The notes under the pieces were generated by a model. It searched no databases and was not told the DNA's origin. It saw nothing but the letters and a program-made list of their open reading frames with translations. Positions 20,854-30,630 of a stretch of 50,662 nt of DNA are shown piece by piece. The stretch comes from Gammaproteobacteria bacterium (GTDB taxonomy: Bacteria > Pseudomonadota > Gammaproteobacteria > Arenicellales > Arenicellaceae): NCBI GenBank assembly GCA_017854775.1, contig JAFMHC010000004.1, positions 1-50,662 of the forward strand. Reading direction: 5' to 3'. The number at the start of each line of letters is the position of its first letter. Position 1 is the first letter of the stretch. Both the position numbers and the translations under genes were made by a program.

Positions 20854-22029
20854 CTACGGTCGATTGCGGCCCAGCTTATCGTGGCTCGAAACCCAATCGC
20901 CAGCTAGCACCGCTGAGCCAAGAGATATCTCGCCGGCTAATACAGTTGCCGCGCATATCTCCGCCAGTTTTAATGCTTTGCCGTTGCCATAACAGTCCAT
21001 TATCTCTAGGCATTCGCGTTGACTACCTAAGCCGGTGCCGCCGCCGTAGCTGGCAACAATGACCGAAGGCAGTGTGATGCTCCAGTAAAGGTCACCGTTT
21101 TCCATCAAGTCAGAATATACGATCGCCGCCTGTGATTCGGCAATGTTAGCCGCGTCTTGGCCTGTAGCGATAAAGATAGCGGCTAAGCCGTTAGCGGAAT
21201 GCGCGCCATTGTTGCTAGTACCAGCGAGCATGCCGCCTACATTATTAACTTGCCGAGCATCGAATAAGGCTTTGGTATCAACACGCAAGAGTTTTAAGGC
21301 CACGTCTCGGGGTAATACGGCTTCAGCAACGACACGCGTACCCCTAGAGTGCAGTGTGTTTAACTGTGAGTGCTTTTTATCGGTATCAATTGCGCCTGAC
21401 AAGGTATAGCGGTTTAGCTTTGGGTAGTTTTCAGCAATCCAATTACAGGCGGCGAAAGTGGCCTTACCGCACATGTTCTGCCCTGCGGCATCGCCGGTGG
21501 TGTAATTGAATCGCACGAAGCGCATGCGAGATACACCATATTGTTCTACGTGTGACAGCTTGCCGATTGAGGTTGTTGCTTCAGCGATTTGACGAATAGT
21601 GTCTATATTTTCGTCAAACCAAATGCCAAAATCTCGCGCATCTTGTGCGTTGTCAAAATGGAATACTGGCGCACGCTGCATATATCGTTCGATAACAGTG
21701 GTTTTCACCCCACCGATTTCTGATAACACACGCATACCTCGGCTATAACTTGCCACCAAAGTGCCTTCAGTGGTCGCCATAGGCACGTAAAAGTCACCAT
21801 TTGCATGCTCGCCGTTAATACGCACCGGGCCGGCCAAACCAATCGGCACTTGCGCTACCCCAATCGGGTTCTCAATATTACCCATGAGGCTTTTCAGGTC
21901 TTGCGACGAATGCGCTACGTGCTTCAATTCCACACCGGTTTTTTCGGCAATGAAACGCTGTCGTTGTGCGATAGCCTCGGCTGAATAATTATCTTCCAAG
22001 CGCGGTATCTTTTTGTCAGAATCGATCAT
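20854..22029 (-). CDS. HMG-CoA reductase
   Basis: This encodes 391 residues. It reduces HMG-CoA to mevalonate, the committed step of the mevalonate route to isoprenoids. Visible marks: ENPIGVAQVPIGLAGPVR (residues 53-70), the catalytic glutamate E88 in TTEGTLVAS, GDAAGQNM at 179-186 (dinucleotide site), the aspartate in ATGQDAANIAES, YGGGTGLGSQRE, and H383 in SSHDKLGRNRP near the C terminus. The pattern is of the class I type catalytic domain without its membrane part. Most gammaproteobacteria use the methylerythritol route, so this gene is unusual and possibly acquired. It starts nine bases after the redoxin/monooxygenase gene and is probably co-transcribed with it. No other mevalonate gene is in the window. 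Confidence 0.93.
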   Translation of the reverse strand: MIDSDKKIPRLEDNYSAEAIAQRQRFIAEKTGVELKHVAHSSQDLKSLMGNIENPIGVAQVPIGLAGPVRINGEHANGDFYVPMATTEGTLVASYSRGMRVLSEIGGVKTTVIERYMQRAPVFHFDNAQDARDFGIWFDENIDTIRQIAEATTSIGKLSHVEQYGVSRMRFVRFNYTTGDAAGQNMCGKATFAACNWIAENYPKLNRYTLSGAIDTDKKHSQLNTLHSRGTRVVAEAVLPRDVALKLLRVDTKALFDARQVNNVGGMLAGTSNNGAHSANGLAAIFIATGQDAANIAESQAAIVYSDLMENGDLYWSITLPSVIVASYGGGTGLGSQRECLEIMDCYGNGKALKLAEICAATVLAGEISLGSAVLAGDWVSSHDKLGRNRP

Positions 22030-22038
22030 ACACCGCCT

Positions 22039-23985
22039 CTATTGTTGCCGTTGTTTGCGAATTGTTTGTAGCATTCCACCTAGTTCTTGTAGGTCTAATA
22101 GGCCATCTTTACTGGTATCAAATTGATCAAAGTTGTCACCTACTGCCCGAGTCAGGCCGTTAGTCAGTTCCGATTTTGCGACCTTGCCGTCAAAATTATA
22201 GTCCATTAAACCCTGCATTTGAAACAAGTCCGCTCGACCACGGTCATGAATGGGTTTGTCGGTGGTTTCATCAACCCAGCTGTAACCGACTGAGCCATAA
22301 AGCATCTCTTGCTCTGACTGCAAACCCCAATAGACAATTTCGCCTGGCGCCGGATTGCCACGGTTTTTGGCAGAATTATTGTAGATGGTTCGATGAACCA
22401 CTTTGCTGCCGGCAGGTACAGGTTTTGGTTCGGTAAATTGATAAGTGCGCTGCCAGTTAAAGTCATAGTTAGGTACTGACAGGATGGTTTCAACTTTGCC
22501 ATCAGGATATTGAATTTCAAAGGTAGAGCTTACACCACGATAATGCGAGTGCGGAAATAGCGCGTGGATTTCAGCGTCTTTATCAAACATGAAATAGGCT
22601 TTCTCTTCATGTTGCTCAGCATTAGCCGGAATCGCCAGTTCAAAATTAACGATAACCTGTTCGCGATAAAAATTCGCCGGTGGTTTGTCGGAAAAATGTA
22701 AGCCGATTCGGCTGCGGTCTACGGCTTTCTTACCATAGGGTGTGTAATGCATTTGAAATTGGTACACGCCGCCTTTGGGTACAAATACACCAGTACCGGC
22801 AGGCATTGATGATGCTTCGTTACCTGGTGCGTAGGTGATAATAAAGTTTTCAAAAATTTCTGATAAACGGCCTTGCGGTTGCTTTGCTGAAGAGCCGGCT
22901 AGAATATGGTGTACCGCTTTAGGGTCTCCGGGTATCACTTCGGCAGCAACAACCCAAACATCTCTATCGTAAGGGTTTGGAACATTGGGAAACTGATAAT
23001 CTACTGTGCCTGTGGCGGGTATTTCAAATGCTGGAATGTCGATGATTAGGTCAGGTTCACCTAAAGTCCATAGGTTTTCAAGTGGCTGTATTTGCTTTAG
23101 TGGGTCATCTCCTTCACCACGAGGTGCGCCAGCTTCGATCCACGCAATCAGTGTTTTATTATCTTGGTCACTCATGCCGACATCATTGCGCCAATGGCCA
23201 ATTTCAGGGTCGGCGTGCCACGGCGGCATGCGCTTAGTTCGCACAACTTCACGAATCATAGGGGCAAAGCCTTTGATCATGGCGTATTCAGACATGGCCC
23301 ACGGTGCGATACCACCTTGTACGTGGCAAGCCACGCAATTCTCTTTGAGGATTGGTGCAATGGTCTCACTGTAGCTAATCTTAGCTGGGTCGATATCGTC
23401 GTAATTGATTATGCAGCCCGGCGCGTTAACGGTGCTCGGAGTCACTTTTTTACCAGCGATAAGTGCATCAAGCGTATCGCGCACGTAGCGCTTATCGGCT
23501 TTATTTTTTTGACGTTCAAAGTCGACTCGGTCACTGAGCGGGCCGCGATACACTACCTGCCAGTTTCTTGGATCAATGACCAACACTTCACCGGTTCGAC
23601 TTAGCTTTAAAGAGCGCGCGACGATTTGGGTGCGATCTTTCATTATCGCGAAGTCGTTCCCCCATTCTTCCGCTTCGGCCACGATTGTTGCACGGCTGTC
23701 TTGCAAATTGGCGTTCAACATCAGAATTTCAACGCCTTGGTTAGCGTAGTCTTTGCGAATTGCTTTTAGGTCTTCCAAGTTAGATCTAACGATCTGACAA
23801 CCATTTCCTTGAGCGACAATAACAACGGCTTTATCGTCGCTATGGTAGTACAGTTCTTGGGCTTTGCCTTGGTGATCGATGAGTACGAAGTTATCGGCGG
23901 TTAGTGTGTCAGCCGCGGCGGCGCTTGATAAGAGTAATAGAGCTAGGCTCAGCAATAGACTGGACCGGATATAGTTGATAGACAC
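22039..23985 (-). CDS. Redoxin / cytochrome c / copper monooxygenase / EF-hand fusion, exported
   Basis: This encodes 648 residues from a GTG preceded by AGGAGA. Domains in order: signal peptide (SLLLSLALLLLSSAAAA); an AhpC/TSA-like redoxin domain to about residue 190, with CQIV at the resolving position and no CxxC pair; a haem c domain with CVACH and a likely axial methionine in RMPPWHAD; a copper type II ascorbate-dependent monooxygenase-like region (AVHHILAG, FQMHYTPYG, HSHYRG giving the copper histidines); and two EF-hand calcium loops at the C terminus (DYNFDGKVAKSEL, DTSKDGLLDLQEL). Such multidomain periplasmic proteins occur in several environmental phyla; substrates are unknown. It sits directly before HMG-CoA reductase, suggesting a shared operon. 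Confidence 0.88.
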   Translation of the reverse strand: MSINYIRSSLLLSLALLLLSSAAAADTLTADNFVLIDHQGKAQELYYHSDDKAVVIVAQGNGCQIVRSNLEDLKAIRKDYANQGVEILMLNANLQDSRATIVAEAEEWGNDFAIMKDRTQIVARSLKLSRTGEVLVIDPRNWQVVYRGPLSDRVDFERQKNKADKRYVRDTLDALIAGKKVTPSTVNAPGCIINYDDIDPAKISYSETIAPILKENCVACHVQGGIAPWAMSEYAMIKGFAPMIREVVRTKRMPPWHADPEIGHWRNDVGMSDQDNKTLIAWIEAGAPRGEGDDPLKQIQPLENLWTLGEPDLIIDIPAFEIPATGTVDYQFPNVPNPYDRDVWVVAAEVIPGDPKAVHHILAGSSAKQPQGRLSEIFENFIITYAPGNEASSMPAGTGVFVPKGGVYQFQMHYTPYGKKAVDRSRIGLHFSDKPPANFYREQVIVNFELAIPANAEQHEEKAYFMFDKDAEIHALFPHSHYRGVSSTFEIQYPDGKVETILSVPNYDFNWQRTYQFTEPKPVPAGSKVVHRTIYNNSAKNRGNPAPGEIVYWGLQSEQEMLYGSVGYSWVDETTDKPIHDRGRADLFQMQGLMDYNFDGKVAKSELTNGLTRAVGDNFDQFDTSKDGLLDLQELGGMLQTIRKQRQQ

Positions 23986-24133
23986 CTGTAGATCTCCTCT
24001 GACTTTATTTTTGTAGTTATTTCGACACTATTACATAGTATTGGTCGACAACCCGTCAAGGTTCTGCGGTTGATCGATGAGGTTGGCTGTTTGCGGTTCT
24101 AGGCGCACACAGATAGCATTTCTGTTTTCAAAT

Positions 24134-24167
24134 AAAAAGGCCTCAGAGATAACTCTGAGGCCTTTTT
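24134..24167. terminator. Strong bidirectional terminator
   Basis: AAAAAGGCCTCAGAG and CTCTGAGGCCTTTTT are perfect 15-base arms around four bases. Read leftward it ends the SapC gene transcript. Confidence 0.93.
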
Positions 24168-24202
24168 ATTAGGCGCCTAATTTAACCTTTGAAACTAAGG
24201 TT

Positions 24203-24985
24203 TTAGGCTTCGGCTCCCTCTTCTTTAGGAGTTTCCAGTTTCACTTGGGCAATGGTGTTTTCAGGGTTCTTTAGATTGTGTAACTTAATCAAGTTATTGA
24301 ATTGATAGATTGAAGTTAACATCGAGAATAGAGGTAGCAGATAGCTTTCTTTTCTCAACTCTTCAAATTTTTCGCTTTCAAGTTCATGCAGAGCGAGCTC
24401 GTCGATCGTATTCAGTCCCTTAAGTGTGTTAACACGACCATTATGGTACTGAACTTGTAGGTCAATGGCTTTTATCAAGCCAAACTCTTCGATTTTTTTG
24501 GCAAACTTATAGGTGTGCACGTCGTGCTTAACTTCTAATTCAAGTTGAGCCGTCGCTTGGCTTAGGCGAATAGACGCCTTGCCGTCTTCAAATAATGCTT
24601 CACCTTGGTCTTTTGAAAAGACATTGCTTTGCTCATCGATGCCAATTGTGAAGTTTTTTGTATCAGTGGGTGAACGCATCAAAAAGAAAGGGTAGGTTTG
24701 CATGCCGATTGGCAGATGCGTACCGGTCCAAGCGTCGTCTTCGACGAATAAATTACTCCCTATTTCAAAGCTGTTAATCGCAGAGAAGTTCCAATCCGAT
24801 TTTTCAGATGCACGACTGATCAACACTGGGAAGCTACTGACGGCCATCCCGATCTCACTGACCTTCAGGTTAATCATGTGTTGATTGGCAGCGACTTTAA
24901 GAGCCCCTTTTGGGTCCATCTTTAAGTCTGAATGAGCGCTTAAGGTCAGTTCTGTAAGGGTAGGAATTAGTTGTTCTTCGGCCAT
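24203..24985 (-). CDS. SapC family protein
   Basis: This encodes 260 residues with AGAAGAAAG before the ATG. The sequence matches the SapC family: an N-terminal block around FPVLISRASEKSDWNFSAIN, WTGTHLPIGMQTYPFFLMRS, NFTIGIDE, and GEALFEDGKAS. No signal peptide is present, so it is cytoplasmic. SapC genes are repeatedly found next to flavin-dependent tryptophan-halogenase-like genes and TonB receptors, as here, where the halogenase gene lies 80 bases upstream on the same strand. The name comes from an S-layer-linked gene in Campylobacter, but the role is unproven. A partner in the modification or uptake function of the cluster is inferred. Confidence 0.9.
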   Translation of the reverse strand: MAEEQLIPTLTELTLSAHSDLKMDPKGALKVAANQHMINLKVSEIGMAVSSFPVLISRASEKSDWNFSAINSFEIGSNLFVEDDAWTGTHLPIGMQTYPFFLMRSPTDTKNFTIGIDEQSNVFSKDQGEALFEDGKASIRLSQATAQLELEVKHDVHTYKFAKKIEEFGLIKAIDLQVQYHNGRVNTLKGLNTIDELALHELESEKFEELRKESYLLPLFSMLTSIYQFNNLIKLHNLKNPENTIAQVKLETPKEEGAEA

Positions 24986-25065
24986 GATCTTTCTTCTATT
25001 TCTATGATTGTGTATTAATTAGCCATGATAGTTTAGTAGATAACCTCCCATTCTTAAATAGTCGG

Positions 25066-26580
25066 TTATGTAGCTAGCCATTGCTGAATATATTGCCGAT
25101 GTGGCGGTAAGCTGCGCAACATCTGTTCGGTGATTTTTTGGTTTTGCTGGATGATACGGTTCGCTTGCGTATGCTCTTTATAAAGATACGCTTGGCGCTC
25201 GAAATCAGGCTTAAAGCCCATGCCGTACATCACATATTGGTAGCTAGCTGCGGGGAAAAGTTCTATCGCACTGTCAAAGTCAGTGTTGATCGGCCCGCGG
25301 TGACCCCAAATTTGCAAATCCTCTTTCAAGGAATCAGGAATACTAGCCTCTTCGGTGTGTGCTTGCCAATAGGCTTCGGGTCGTTTGCTGAGCATGTAAT
25401 GTAATTTTAAGAAATCAATAATACGTCCCCAACGATAACCCATCTGTTGGTTAAAGCGTTTGGCGGTGATGCGCATGATATTTTGATCGGGAGGGAGGTT
25501 CTCTGCAATATAACGAGCTGAAATTTCTACCAGCATAATAGCGGTCGCTTCGAGTGGCTCAACAAAGCCAGCCGACATGCCTACCGCGACACAATTACCT
25601 TTCCAAAACTGTTGGCGATGGCCAGACTTAAAGGTGATTTTACGCGGGCTTATGTCAGCCGCAGCTGGGCCTAAGTAAGCATGTAGATTGGCTTCTGCCT
25701 CATCGTCACTCAAAAACTGGCTTGCATAAACGTGGCCGACGCCGCGTCTGTGAGTTAAACCTATATCCCAAATCCAGCCAGCATTTTGCCCGGTGGCAAT
25801 GGTGTGGCTGGCTATGTCGTTATTATCCTCGGCGTAAGGCATGTGCAAAGCCAGCGCTGAATCATTGAACAGGTATTTTTCGGCGGAGATAAACGGCACT
25901 GCCATTTCCTTGCCGAGCAAAAGCGAGCTAAACCCGGTACAGTCGATAAATAAGTCGGCCTTAAGAGTTCGGTCTTGATCGAGCGCGATTGATTCGATAT
26001 TACCATCGGCCAATTTATTGGCATGTTGAACCGTACCGATAATGTGTTCAACATCGAGATTGGTTTTGCTAAAATCTTTCAATAGCTCGGCAAAGGCACC
26101 GGCATCAAAATGGTAGGCATAATTGCACTGGCCGGAATACTCGTTATCGCTCAAGCCACGCGGCGCAAGGCCAGCTTCGCAAATACGGTGTTGAAAATTT
26201 GCTTCTACGGCGAAGTCTTCAATGTTCGAGACATAAGGAGCAAGGTCTAATCGGCCATAGCCTAAGGGTACGGTAAAGGGGTGATAGTAAAAATCGCCGT
26301 TGCCATGTACCCAATCGACAAATTTGCCTCCTTGTTTGAAAGCCGTGAAGCACTTTCGAAATAAGTCACTTTCTTTGATGCCTATACGCCGAATGGTGTT
26401 TTTCATGGTCGGCCAAGTGCCTTCACCAACACCAACGGTCGGTATGTCGGAGGCTTCAACTAAGATCACTTTCAAGCTATTCGCTTGGTCAGATTTGTGA
26501 TGAGCGGCAATGATGGCCGCCGACAACCAACCGGCTGTACCGCCGCCAACAATGGCCAGAGTTTTTATTGTTTGAGACAT
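25066..26580 (-). CDS. Flavin-dependent tryptophan halogenase-like protein
   Basis: This encodes 504 residues. The flavin-binding GGGTAGWLSA lies at residues 12-21. VGEGTWPTMKNTIRRIGI follows, with a lysine in AFKQGGKFVDW (K82) where the halogenase catalytic lysine is expected, and GFVEPLEATAIM carries the glutamate near residue 350. The halogenase WxWxIP signature reads GWIWDIGL, with glycine for proline. The length fits PrnA-type enzymes. Many homologues beside SapC and TonB-dependent receptors act on unknown substrates, not free tryptophan. It precedes SapC on the same strand. Chlorination or bromination of an aromatic ligand is plausible for a marine cell, but the substrate is open. Confidence 0.9.
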   Translation of the reverse strand: MSQTIKTLAIVGGGTAGWLSAAIIAAHHKSDQANSLKVILVEASDIPTVGVGEGTWPTMKNTIRRIGIKESDLFRKCFTAFKQGGKFVDWVHGNGDFYYHPFTVPLGYGRLDLAPYVSNIEDFAVEANFQHRICEAGLAPRGLSDNEYSGQCNYAYHFDAGAFAELLKDFSKTNLDVEHIIGTVQHANKLADGNIESIALDQDRTLKADLFIDCTGFSSLLLGKEMAVPFISAEKYLFNDSALALHMPYAEDNNDIASHTIATGQNAGWIWDIGLTHRRGVGHVYASQFLSDDEAEANLHAYLGPAAADISPRKITFKSGHRQQFWKGNCVAVGMSAGFVEPLEATAIMLVEISARYIAENLPPDQNIMRITAKRFNQQMGYRWGRIIDFLKLHYMLSKRPEAYWQAHTEEASIPDSLKEDLQIWGHRGPINTDFDSAIELFPAASYQYVMYGMGFKPDFERQAYLYKEHTQANRIIQQNQKITEQMLRSLPPHRQYIQQWLAT

Positions 26581-26725
26581 ATTTTAAAGACTAACTATTG
26601 GAAGGTTTATATTACTGCAACTTAGATAAGAGTTTTGCCAATCTTTGAAAAAAGTTATTCCATGGGGCTTAATTGAACTTGGAGTGCTACTTTCTCCTAG
26701 TTATTGTTGGCAATTTCCTCGCCAA

Positions 26726-26763
26726 AAAAATGGCTCGCGAACCGAGATACGCGAGCCATTTTT
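26726..26763. terminator. Bidirectional terminator
   Basis: AAAAATGGCTCGCG and CGCGAGCCATTTTT are perfect 14-base arms around ten bases. Read leftward it ends the TonB receptor transcript before the halogenase gene. Confidence 0.92.
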
Positions 26764-26817
26764 AATTGTCCAAGTTAATCACTCAGCGTGAACCTGAATG
26801 ACGCATTTGGCCTAGCC

Positions 26818-29583
26818 TTACCATTTTCCACGAAGGCCAATTGCGTAACGAGCGCCATTATCTTCGATGTTGTAGGTTTGGTTAGCAAAACGGCCGTTTT
26901 GAACCAGCTCTTCTTCAGTGATGTTAATGCCCTCGAAGAATACTGTTAGCGTGTCATTTATGTCGTAGCTAGCGCTAATGTCAATTTGACCGAACTCTTC
27001 AGTATTGACAGGTTCTCCGTTAAAGCCATTATCTATTTGACGTAAGAAAGCCTCTCGGTTGTTGTAGGCGACACGTGCTTGCATTACCTCGTTCTCGTAG
27101 AAAAGAACTAAGTTTTGCGAGTCACCGAGACCTTCAAGTGCGAAGGTCTCGGTGGTATCAGCTCCAAGACTCACATTGCTATCTACGAAAGTAGCATTGG
27201 CGGAAATACCAAACCCGTTTTCGAAAATATGGGTTAGCGCGACTTCGAAGCCATCTACCTTGGCAGACTGCCCGTTGCGTGGACGCGCTACTGTATAGAC
27301 TTCCGTTTCGCCATTTAACTCTTCAGTAGTTGCGACAATATCTTGGCCAGCAATTAACGCACCCGGAGCACAAAGAGCGTCGGTACAACGGAAGCCGTCG
27401 GCGGCCGAGCGGCTGGTTAAGGTAAAGGTTTCTTGCGCCGTTAGAGTGGTAACGAAGTTGCCTATATCTTTATTGAAGTAGGCCACAGAGAACGAGTTTG
27501 AGTCGCCGTAATACCATTCAAAACCTATATCAAAGTTAGTTGATTCAAATGGTTTCAACGCTGGGTTACCACCTTGAGCGGTTAAGTTTTGACGGCGCGG
27601 CTCGTTATAAGTAGTTGCCGGAGATAGCTCAGATAAAGTCGCACGAGTCAACGATTCATAGGCTGCGAAACGCACAACCATATTGTCATTGAGATCTAAT
27701 TTAGCGTTCAAGCTTGGTAAGAAATTGTCGTAGCTGCTGCTTTCAGTAAACGTCGTCTCGGGGCCAAAGCGGTTAGAGAATAAGGTTAAATCGCTAGTTG
27801 GCACCACATCGGCGATGAAGCTTTGTACTGCGCGAACATCGATGTCAGTTTCAGCATAGCGAGCGCCAAGGTTTAACTCTAATGGCATGTCGGCAACGGA
27901 TAGTGTGAACGTGGCGTCTAGGTAAGCACTGGTGACATCTTCGTTAATGTTGAAGCGGTTGTTTTGCAGCGTCGGGTTAATACCGAAGCCGATGGTCTCT
28001 AAAAAATCTAAATAGGCATCGCCATCGTAAGTGTAGAATTGATTGATCAAGCCTGGGAAAAAGTTTTCAGCGGTAAAAGTGCGAATATCAAGTGCGTCGA
28101 TCGGTGCTTCGCGAGTGTAGCCACAAGGTGGGCAAGAGGATCCAAAAACCTGAAAGCGAGAATTTTCGCGCGATTGACTGTAAAGACCAAAGTTTATTTC
28201 TTGCAGTAGTTCAGAATCAAAAGCGTATTCAAAATCAGCTTTTAATTCGGTGATTTCGTCTTCGTTAGTGACGCCGTTTCGCTCATTGTAATGTAGACGG
28301 TTACGACTGATGTCTGGCAATTGGCCATTACCTAATTCGTCATGTGACACTATCGGTGTGCCGCCGGTGCCGTTAAATTGGTAATTGTTGATAATACCAA
28401 CTACGTTGAAGCGGTTTTGGCCAGCTTGGTCGTTAATTGCGTTTGACTGTGAGGCGTCAAAACTTGCGCTTAATCGGTCATTGATTGCCCATTCAATATT
28501 CAAACCAAAGCCGTCAGTTGTTGAGTCGCGGCTATTACGTGTGCTTGAGACGAAGTCAGATGCAGGGTCGCCGGAGCCTTGACTTAAGCCGATCTCCTGA
28601 GTGAAGTTAATTAAGGTTCCGGTCGATGGGTCAATTTGACCTGCGCCAACACGATCTGGCTCAAACCATGAGGCTAAATCGGTAACTAATGAATCAACTT
28701 CAAATTTAGATTCGAAACCGTCTAAGGTAATGCTCAAGTCGTCCGACGGGGCGTATTGTAAAACCAGCGCTACGTTTTCTCGAGTACGTTCTTGGTTGTC
28801 GACAATTTGATCCCAATTTCGAGGAATAAAGGCATTTTCAAACAATACGCCATCACGGTTATTTGAAATGGTTTGACCAGGTCGCCAGCCTGCTGTTTGA
28901 ATGCGGTTGATTTGCACATCACGTTCTTGGCGGCTATAAGACAAGCCTACTCCAAATGTATCGTCAGCAAAGGTGTTGCTCAATAGTAAAGAAACAGCAG
29001 GTGACGTTTCTTCAGATAGGGTTTCGTAAATTGCTTTTACCGAACCAGCGACTTGTAAGCCTGGAGTCGTTAAGGGGCGTGCGGTAGTGACATTAATCGT
29101 TGCACCGATGCCACCAGATTGAAGCTTCGAATTACCTGTTTTATAGACATTGGCGCCGGTAATTTGCTCTGACGCAAGCACGTCGAAACTAAATTCACGA
29201 CCGCCGGTTTCAGTAGCAATCTGACGGCCGTTTAATAGTACGTTGTTGAATTGAGGGCCTAAGCCACGAACCGTTACGGCCTGGCCTTCACCGCCGGAAC
29301 GATCAATCGCGACCCCGGGGATGCGTTGTAATGATTCGGCCACGTTTAGATCGGGGAATTTGCCCAAGTCTTCAGCGGAAATTGAATCGACAATGCCTGA
29401 TGAATCGCGTTTGATATCTTGTGCGCGTTTAATTGAGCTGCGAATACCGGTTACCACAACTTCTTCTAATGATACGCCCTCTTGTGCTAAGGCCATACTA
29501 GGAGCCATCATTGGGATGGCTCCAGATATGGCGATGGCAAGTGCGGTTCTTTTCAGAGCCGTACTCTTACGGTTGTTTTGCAT
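26818..29583 (-). CDS. TonB-dependent receptor (Xanthomonas/Caulobacter type)
   Basis: This encodes 921 residues with GAGGGAG before the ATG. A signal peptide ends at SMALA-QEG. The TonB box region is LEEVVVTGIRSSIKRAQDIK, and the plug has DLGKFPDLNVAESLQRIPGV and VRGLGPQFNNVLLNGRQ, the pattern of the TonB-Xanth-Caul subfamily. A beta-barrel follows and the final residues, ARYAIGLRGKW, end in an aromatic residue as outer-membrane barrels do. It imports a large ligand, often a carbohydrate or siderophore-like compound, using TonB energy. The receptor, halogenase and SapC genes share a strand; the terminator after the receptor suggests separate but related units. Confidence 0.94.
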   Translation of the reverse strand: MQNNRKSTALKRTALAIAISGAIPMMAPSMALAQEGVSLEEVVVTGIRSSIKRAQDIKRDSSGIVDSISAEDLGKFPDLNVAESLQRIPGVAIDRSGGEGQAVTVRGLGPQFNNVLLNGRQIATETGGREFSFDVLASEQITGANVYKTGNSKLQSGGIGATINVTTARPLTTPGLQVAGSVKAIYETLSEETSPAVSLLLSNTFADDTFGVGLSYSRQERDVQINRIQTAGWRPGQTISNNRDGVLFENAFIPRNWDQIVDNQERTRENVALVLQYAPSDDLSITLDGFESKFEVDSLVTDLASWFEPDRVGAGQIDPSTGTLINFTQEIGLSQGSGDPASDFVSSTRNSRDSTTDGFGLNIEWAINDRLSASFDASQSNAINDQAGQNRFNVVGIINNYQFNGTGGTPIVSHDELGNGQLPDISRNRLHYNERNGVTNEDEITELKADFEYAFDSELLQEINFGLYSQSRENSRFQVFGSSCPPCGYTREAPIDALDIRTFTAENFFPGLINQFYTYDGDAYLDFLETIGFGINPTLQNNRFNINEDVTSAYLDATFTLSVADMPLELNLGARYAETDIDVRAVQSFIADVVPTSDLTLFSNRFGPETTFTESSSYDNFLPSLNAKLDLNDNMVVRFAAYESLTRATLSELSPATTYNEPRRQNLTAQGGNPALKPFESTNFDIGFEWYYGDSNSFSVAYFNKDIGNFVTTLTAQETFTLTSRSAADGFRCTDALCAPGALIAGQDIVATTEELNGETEVYTVARPRNGQSAKVDGFEVALTHIFENGFGISANATFVDSNVSLGADTTETFALEGLGDSQNLVLFYENEVMQARVAYNNREAFLRQIDNGFNGEPVNTEEFGQIDISASYDINDTLTVFFEGINITEEELVQNGRFANQTYNIEDNGARYAIGLRGKW

Positions 29584-30153
29584 GACTATGCTCCCTCGAA
29601 TGTTAATGCTTATGATTAATTTTGTTTGTCGGGTGACAACAAGGGTGCAACGGCGAAGGCAGCCGAGTATAGGTACTCAGGCGAGCGCGAGCTGCGGTAA
29701 AATTGTTGCATTCATCCTCCAAACGATTTTTATTCAGCTTCGATATACGAGGTAAATTTACTCGGATAGCGAGGCTGTTATCGGTCTTCTCAGTGGTACT
29801 TATTTATTGGTTAAGCACTCACTGGAATTATCAGGTTGAGTAATCTTTTGACTGTATAAATAGACACACGATTATTAAATCGAAAGCTATAGGAGCAGTT
29901 CTTTTAAGTATCACTCTTTCTGATTAATCTGTTTTATCATATAAATAAGATAGAGGCAAACAGGTCGGTAAGCTTGAGGTCGTGTCTAGTTAGATCAAGG
30001 AATGACATTTTTTAGCACTTTTTCACGCGCAAATGTCCATTTTTAGTGTTGGGCAAGCTGCTATTAAACATTTATGGCTTAAATGTCTAGTAATTATATA
30101 GTTCCGGTTTTGCCGGAGTTTTAAACGAAAAGGTAATCTATTTACTTAAACGT
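29584..30153. other. 570-base intergenic region
   Basis: No supported gene. It contains the leftward promoter region of the TonB receptor and the 3' flank of the YkvA-family gene. A small GAGTA-TAGG-TACTC inverted repeat lies at 29665-29678. The length suggests regulation of the receptor, but no known operator is recognised. Confidence 0.5.
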
Positions 30154-30600
30154 CTAATTTTCGGTCGATGGAGGGAGTTGTTCGTTGTCTTGGTTTTTTT
30201 GTGCTGCTTCCCAGCTTAAGAAGCTCTCTAATTCCTTTGAAACTTTATTAAAAGTCCACATTAGTACCGCCGCGTCATCGGTAAAGCCAAGGCCTGCAAT
30301 GAAGTCTGGTAGGGCGTCTATTGGCATCACAAAGTAGATAATTGCAGCAACAATTAAACCAAAGTTTTCAAATGATATCTCGCGATACGTTCCGTTGGCG
30401 TAAGCGCGAATCAGTCGATAAGAGGACTTAATTGGCTCCAAAATTTCAACAATTTTAGTTTCCGCTTTCTTTGCTGCTTGTCGAGCTGCTTTTTTTTGCG
30501 CCATATTAGCTAAATCTATCAACCTAGCCGGTCTTTCAATAGTCGCACTTACCAAGCGTTTAGCTCTACGATAAGCGCGACTTTGAATAATTTTCTTCAC
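30154..30600 (-). CDS. YkvA/DUF1232 family protein
   Basis: This encodes 148 residues from a GTG at 30600. The N-terminal part is strongly basic and helical. The YkvA (DUF1232) signature lies at about residues 80-115: IVAAIIYFVMPIDALPDFIAG followed by LGFTDDAAVL. The short hydrophobic stretch with the PIDxxPD turn probably dips into the membrane. The C terminus is acidic. It starts 30 bases after the dehydrogenase gene on the same strand and may be co-transcribed. Function of the family is unknown. Confidence 0.88.
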   Translation of the reverse strand: MKKIIQSRAYRRAKRLVSATIERPARLIDLANMAQKKAARQAAKKAETKIVEILEPIKSSYRLIRAYANGTYREISFENFGLIVAAIIYFVMPIDALPDFIAGLGFTDDAAVLMWTFNKVSKELESFLSWEAAQKNQDNEQLPPSTEN

Positions 30601-30630
30601 TTTACTGATGATGTTCGGCGAGTTAAGTGA

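Noticed and set aside
22176-23604. Plus-strand frames opposite the redoxin/monooxygenase gene
   Set aside because: They are reverse-frame shadows of a gene with clear domains along its whole length.
29321-29755. Plus-strand 144-codon frame opposite the TonB receptor start
   Set aside because: It overlaps the signal peptide and TonB box of a clear receptor gene and shows no protein features.
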